Source of the DNA: Bog-257 sp963835725
Lineage (GTDB): Bacteria > Acidobacteriota > Terriglobia > Terriglobales > Acidobacteriaceae
Direction: 5' to 3'
Assembly: GCA_963835725.1 (NCBI GenBank)
Contig: CAWIGM010000009.1
Coordinates: forward strand, 124,001 to 188,000
Length of the DNA: 64,000 bases
This document shows, in pieces, positions 59,730 to 64,000 of the stretch. The notes under the pieces are model-generated. The model saw only the letters and a program-made list of their open reading frames with translations. It was not told the DNA's origin and ran no database searches. Both the position numbers and the translations under genes were made by a program. Positions within the stretch are counted from its first letter, which is position 1. Each line of letters opens with the position of its first letter.

Positions 59730-62700
59730 TCACGGCCCGGAAATCGTCAGCGTCAGCTTCGCCGTTGCCGGCGTCGTGCCCGCCGAGTCAGCCAGTTTAA
59801 GGTTGACGGTGAACATTCCTGATGCCAGAGGCGTGCCCTTCAATTCACCGGCGGCGGTCACCTGCAATCCGGCAGGCAGCATCGATAAACTCGACCACTT
59901 ATACGGCGCCACGCCGCCTTGTCCCTGCAGGAACACGTCGTAGAGCACTCCTCGCGTTCCGGCCGGCAACGACGTCGTCAGGATCTGCAGCGGCTGAACC
60001 AACTGCGTGATCGTGATGCCGGTCGCCGCACTCAAGCATTGCCGCTGACCTGGAGTGCTGTCGCAAGCCTGGACCGTGAAGTTGTACGCGCCCGTTTGCG
60101 TGGGTGTGCCCGAGAGCGCCCCCGTGAAGCCGAGTCCGATGCCCGGCGGCAGCGCGCCCTGGGTGAGCGTAAACGTGTATGGCGGCGCTCCACCCGAAGC
60201 CACGAACTGGTACAGGTAGTGAGTGCCGACCAAGCCGCCAGGCAACTGTGCCGGCGGGCTGAACTGTAACGGATTGCCGCCGCCTACCGCGATCTCGATG
60301 GCCGAGATGCTCATGCCATAGGGATCGACCGTGGTATCGATGCGGTCGCGCAGCACGACCCACAGCAGTCCATTGCTGGGAACGGTCACGTTGTAGCTGC
60401 GCGTATATCCGCGAAACTGACCGCCGGCCGCCAGGAAGCCGTCGATCGAATCGACGACCTGCCCGTTAATCTCGACGTCGAAGACATTCCAACCCGCCTG
60501 CGAAACGCCCAGTCCGGCTTCGCCGTAGAGCGTGACCGTCGCTGGCCCGGCGCCCACGGCGTAGCGCATCGCGCTGTCGTTACGCGCCGAAACGGACATG
60601 CCGTAGAAGCCCGCGCCGTCCGGATATCCCGTCCAGCCCGGCTGCGGATTCAGGATCTGGCTGCCATACAACGGGCAGTAGTCGCAGCCCAGGGGGCTCT
60701 CGAACACCTGTCCCTGCCCGGCGTTTCTCAGACGGCTGGTTTGCTCCCACCAGACTTTGCCATGGGTGTCGGTATAGCTCAGGTTCTCGCCGCCCAAATG
60801 CAGGCGAAGGTGTCCATCCGGCGAGTTGGGAACGAAGTAGCCGCTGGCATAGGCGGCAACATGAGGATCCGCGGCGGCCACGCATTTCTCTTTGTAGGCA
60901 ATTTCGGCCGTCACCGTTGAGGGCGCGGTGATGGTGCCATCGGCGGTGATGTTCGCGCCCGCGACCTGCGTCTCAAACGAGCACGTATACCCGGTGTTGA
61001 CGTTGCCGGTGACGACCACCGGCTCCTTCCATGACTTGCCTGCCTGGATCAGCGGCAGCCGCTCATGCGCGAAGCCGACGGCGGTGCCCACCAGGTTCGC
61101 GTCCGCACACACGGTGCCTTGATTCACGCACACCTGGGTGCGCCGGAAACTGGTTGCGCCCTGCTGATTGTTCAGCAGGTTGAGCTTGTCCGGGCCCATG
61201 TTCGCCATCAGGCCGCTGGTGTCGACCAACTCCATGTACTGCTCGAGGAAATTCCAGGTGGCGAGATCTTTCGCCGCGCTGACGATCTGCGCCGGCTCGA
61301 ATTCATTAGTTAGAATGCCGACGCCCCAGTCGTCATTGAAGCTGCTGGCGCCGTCGAAGGCTGCCACGCCATAGTCCTGCAGGGTGCGCAGCAGAGCCTT
61401 CATGAACGGGCAATCGGTGGTGACATCGCCGCTGCAGAATCCTTCCACGTTGAAACTCGACTTCAGGCGCATGACCTGCCCATAGGGCAGCCAGCCGAAC
61501 GTCATGCGCGAGTTAGTCCAATCCCCATCCCCCCAGCCCGTGCTGTCTACGGGAATTGTGAAGTGAAACGGGTCGTTGATGATGGTCGCGGGATACTCGT
61601 TGCTGAGGCTGACGTTGTTGTTGAGCGTCGCCCACTGGCCGCCGGCTATACCCTGGAAGTGCACGTGGAAGTGCGGGCAAAAAGTTTCCAGCGAGGTCCA
61701 CGGAATGTCTTCGCATGCATTGAAGCCGTTGGTCGCAAGACTCGTGCCCGTACCGCAGACCGTCGGATTGCCCGGATAGCATTGCACAAATATGAATGGA
61801 TGCTGATACGTGACCCGGTCGCCGATGACGGCGATGCCCTGGTTGCGCGGCGACAGCGCCGGATTCACGAAGGTCGTGCGCAGCAGGTGATTGACGGCGT
61901 CAACCCGCCCCGTCGTCGGGTCGACAACGTTGTCTACCACATTGTGGTACCACTGATTCGGATCGATGCTGGTGGCCACCAGCGAACTGCCGGCGGCGTC
62001 GGTTCCACCGTAAATGCTGTTGTCGTAGTTCGGCCACGCCATCATGGAGCCAACATTACAGACGTCGCAATTGCTGCCCCCGGTTGCAAACGTTGTCGCT
62101 GCAAAATTGCCGTCTGTGCACGCGCTCGAGTCGTAAGGAATGGTGCCGACGATGTGGTACGCGTAGCCATTGGTGGCCGCTTGCTGGCTGGTGATGGTCA
62201 GCGCGAAACTGCTTCCGGCAGTCTGGTTGTACTGCATCGCCTGGCAGGCGCCGGTAACGTGGTTGAGCTGAATCGCCATGCCCGTGCGAAGCTGGCGGAT
62301 GACGTTGGTGTCGAACTCCAGCGTGGTGACGTGTCCCGGATGAACGACCGGATTGTGCGAGTCCGTGTAGGTGCTGTACTCCTCGTAGTCGATCCCGTTG
62401 TCCTTGTTGACGCAGAAACGGTGCCGGTCAGGGTTGGTGCCGTTGAGCCGGGCCCCGTAGACGTACAAGTTGTAGCCGCCCTGCTGCTGCACATCGGGAG
62501 GCAGCACCTCGGGGAAAGGGACATCCTGGTACGGTCCCCACGGGAAACACCGAGTGCATCATCTGCTGCGGCGTGTTCTGGTCGCACAGGTTGGTGTAGA
62601 AGCCCTTGATGTAGCGCGGACCTCCGCCCAGCTTAATGTCATGCTGCGTGCCCTGTGCGCCGGCGGTGGCAATGCGTGTCAGCCACCAGGTGTTCGGATG

Positions 62701-63045
62701 GACGGGAAGATTGCCGATGTAAGCATTCGCGCCGAAATTGTTGGGCAGGATCTGCGATCCCTTGGAGTAGTTCTGCACAAACACCGTCGGCGGCGCGCAA
62801 TAGCGTCCTGTCTGATCGAGCGTGCCCACGCCGTTCAGCGACCAGTCGGAACATCCGTTCGCCGTGAACTGCACACAGTCGCCGGCCTTCACTGCCTGGA
62901 ACGAGGGAGTGATGGTGCAGCTTTGCGCCGCTGCATTCGGAACGGCGACCGACATCAGCGCAAGGAAGCCGAGCCAACAGACAAAAACTTTCCGGCAAAG
63001 CGACTGAAGGCACAACGTGCGCAGGGCACAAGTTCCAGACGGCAT
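59730..63045 (-). pseudogene. Large secreted PIG-domain protein, copy 2, broken by a 1-base frameshift
   Basis: Paralogue of the gene at 55691-59329. The N-terminal part is read from ATG at 63043-63045 (AAGGAG upstream; MPSGTCALRTLCLQSLCRKV signal peptide), through FQAVKAGDCVQFTANGCSDW. At about 62541 the frame shifts: the C at that position makes TTTCCCGTGGGG instead of the TATCCCTGGGG of copy 1. The rest is in the second frame to a stop at 59730 and contains two PIG repeats (GLVGTHYLYQFVASGGAPPY, GTRGVLYDVFLQGQGGVAPY). Without the extra base it would be 1,104 residues. It lacks the third PIG repeat of copy 1. One base, with no other decay, so it could be a sequencing error or a recent knock-out. 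Confidence 0.83.
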
Positions 63046-64000
63046 GGCGTTCTCCTTGAGACAACTGCGCTGCGGCAGCGAGTGCGTCGCAGCGATGGCT
63101 ACCCGTGGCGCTCCCTCTATCGCCATGGGGCGACGGCCAGGGGAGCGCAGGTTCGCTCTCGCTTAGCTGAAAACCTCTGTCGGCAGTAGCGTTATCCGAC
63201 AAGCATCCACCCGAACGCGCTAGGCCCGAAGGTTTTTGTGTGGCACGAAAACACGAAAGTAACCGGCACTTAAGTAAGGGCTGGAGCGGGGAAGCGTCGC
63301 CGGGTCTCGAACCTCAGCAGACCGCTGGCGATCCGCCATGCAGACGCACAGCTGCGTTCTTCCGCGACACCGTGTCGCGGGAGCAGCCTTTCCTCAAATT
63401 GTGAAGGGAAAGTTCGAAAAGCCAGCGAGGCTGTGGTTGAGAGTTTGGCGGCTCAAGAGCCGCAGCCCTTTAGCCCGAAACTCGTAGCTAAACAAAAAAG
63501 CCAGACGAGCGCTTCGCTCATCTGACTCTACTTACAATATAGCACATTCGGAGGGGTATTTGGCACAAATTGGCAACTTTATATCTCTTGCAGTCCTCAG
63601 TCGATTACAGCTAACTGTTGCGTTTCTCAGTATTGACATGTAAATCTTGCGTATAGAGCCAAGGTGCCATGTCTCTGGCCGACAGCCCGGGATCAGCCGC
63701 TCCTCGAGCCTTCCGAAACGCGCTTTATCAATTGCAGTTGTTGCACTTACCGATTCCCGAAAAGGTTGCCTTGGGCAAAGGAATTCTGCTGCTCTTTTGT
63801 GTGCAACACTTTGCACATGTTATGACTAAGGTATTGCGCTCCCCCAAATAAGGTGTTGTAACGTATTGATTCTTAAACGCATTTACCGCAAGCTAATTCA
63901 GCTACTCGGCCAAATAATTGCACATACCCGTTCGTTCCGCGAATGAAACCATAAGGGGCAATCATACTGTGGCGTTGGCTGGCACCAAGACCTCGGGTAC
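63046..64000. other. Intergenic right end of 955 bases
   Basis: 63046-63300 is the leader of copy 2. 63300-63490 has nothing I can name. The terminator-like hairpin at 63494-63524 faces the minus strand. The AT-richer stretch 63530-63700 contains TTGACA at 63633, without a good -10. Near 63969 a GTG follows AAGGGG (at the right edge) and could begin a gene outside the window, but only 32 bases are visible. Confidence 0.45.
63494..63524 (-). terminator. Intrinsic terminator on the minus strand
   Basis: On the minus strand: CAGATGAGCG-AAG-CGCTCGTCTG (one G-U pair), then GC and TTTTTT (63494-63499). The T-run lies on the minus-strand side, so it terminates leftward transcription, but no convincing leftward gene lies upstream of it (to the right). 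Confidence 0.6.

Noticed and set aside
63532..63816. Minus-strand ORF of 94 codons
   Set aside because: Tempting because a terminator follows it, but the protein has no signal, motif or plausible composition. Kept only as a hint for an RNA.
1..64000. tRNA, rRNA or CRISPR array
   Set aside because: I looked for GTTCGAATCC-type T-loops and regularly spaced direct repeats and found none that hold up. The heptamer arrays have no spacers.

Overview
The window looks like a chromosomal segment of a soil-type Acidobacteriota (Terriglobia-like) genome. GC is moderately high. There are many secreted proteins with putative-Ig (PIG) domains, an acidobacterial-style VWA protein, an XrtA/PEP-CTERM-type exopolysaccharide (EPS) cassette, a lysine-only micropeptide, and dense intergenic hairpin repeats of REP type. 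This assignment rests on protein style and gene content, because no rRNA or tRNA lies in the window.

Region 1 (1-13.4 kb) is mixed housekeeping and envelope genes: a lipoprotein cut by the left edge, an orphan HyuB, a 17-residue Lys-rich peptide with its own promoter and terminator, a lipoprotein phospholipase C-like phosphoesterase, a MerR regulator, YbaK, a DinB-like protein, a PAP2 phosphatase, rpmB (L28), two small membrane proteins, a VWA/TPR-like secreted protein and two more exported proteins. An S41 protease follows.

Region 2 (14.9-28.7 kb) is the EPS core. A histidine kinase and NtrC-type regulator (minus strand) face a PilZ protein and a second sigma-54 activator that lacks a receiver domain and has a good -24/-12 promoter. 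The plus-strand run then continues with a Wza-like export lipoprotein/periplasmic protein, a beta-barrel, a Wzz/GumC-type chain-length protein, an ExeA-like ATPase, a BY-kinase, a polyprenyl-phosphate sugar transferase (frameshifted), GDP-mannose 4,6-dehydratase and an unknown membrane-anchored protein. No exosortase is visible in the window.

Region 3 (28.7-35.2 kb) holds a Ser-type sulfatase, a hotdog thioesterase, an APC permease and three unknown or exported proteins.

Region 4 (35.3-55.4 kb) is the glycan-building section: four glycosyltransferases (three GT4-like, one GT2), a methyltransferase, an O-antigen ligase/polymerase, two left-handed beta-helix acyltransferases, a DUF218 protein, an FkbH-ACP-VOC cassette, two nucleotide-sugar dehydrogenases, a frameshifted epimerase, UDP-GlcNAc 2-epimerase and an unusual toroid-formyltransferase fusion. 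Together these can make GDP-4-keto-6-deoxymannose and UDP-ManNAc(A)/GlcNAcA-type precursors, assemble and decorate a glycan, and polymerise and export it.

Region 5 (55.7-64 kb) holds two tandem, very similar 1,100-1,200-residue secreted PIG-domain proteins; the right copy is broken by a 1-base insertion. The last 0.95 kb has no gene I can support.

Two themes cut across the window. (i) Almost every intergenic gap in regions 3-5 carries palindromes whose stems vary but stay complementary around a fixed C-TTCA-G type loop, or within a fixed TAGCCCA...TGGGTA frame. (ii) Three otherwise good genes are each broken by a single extra base.
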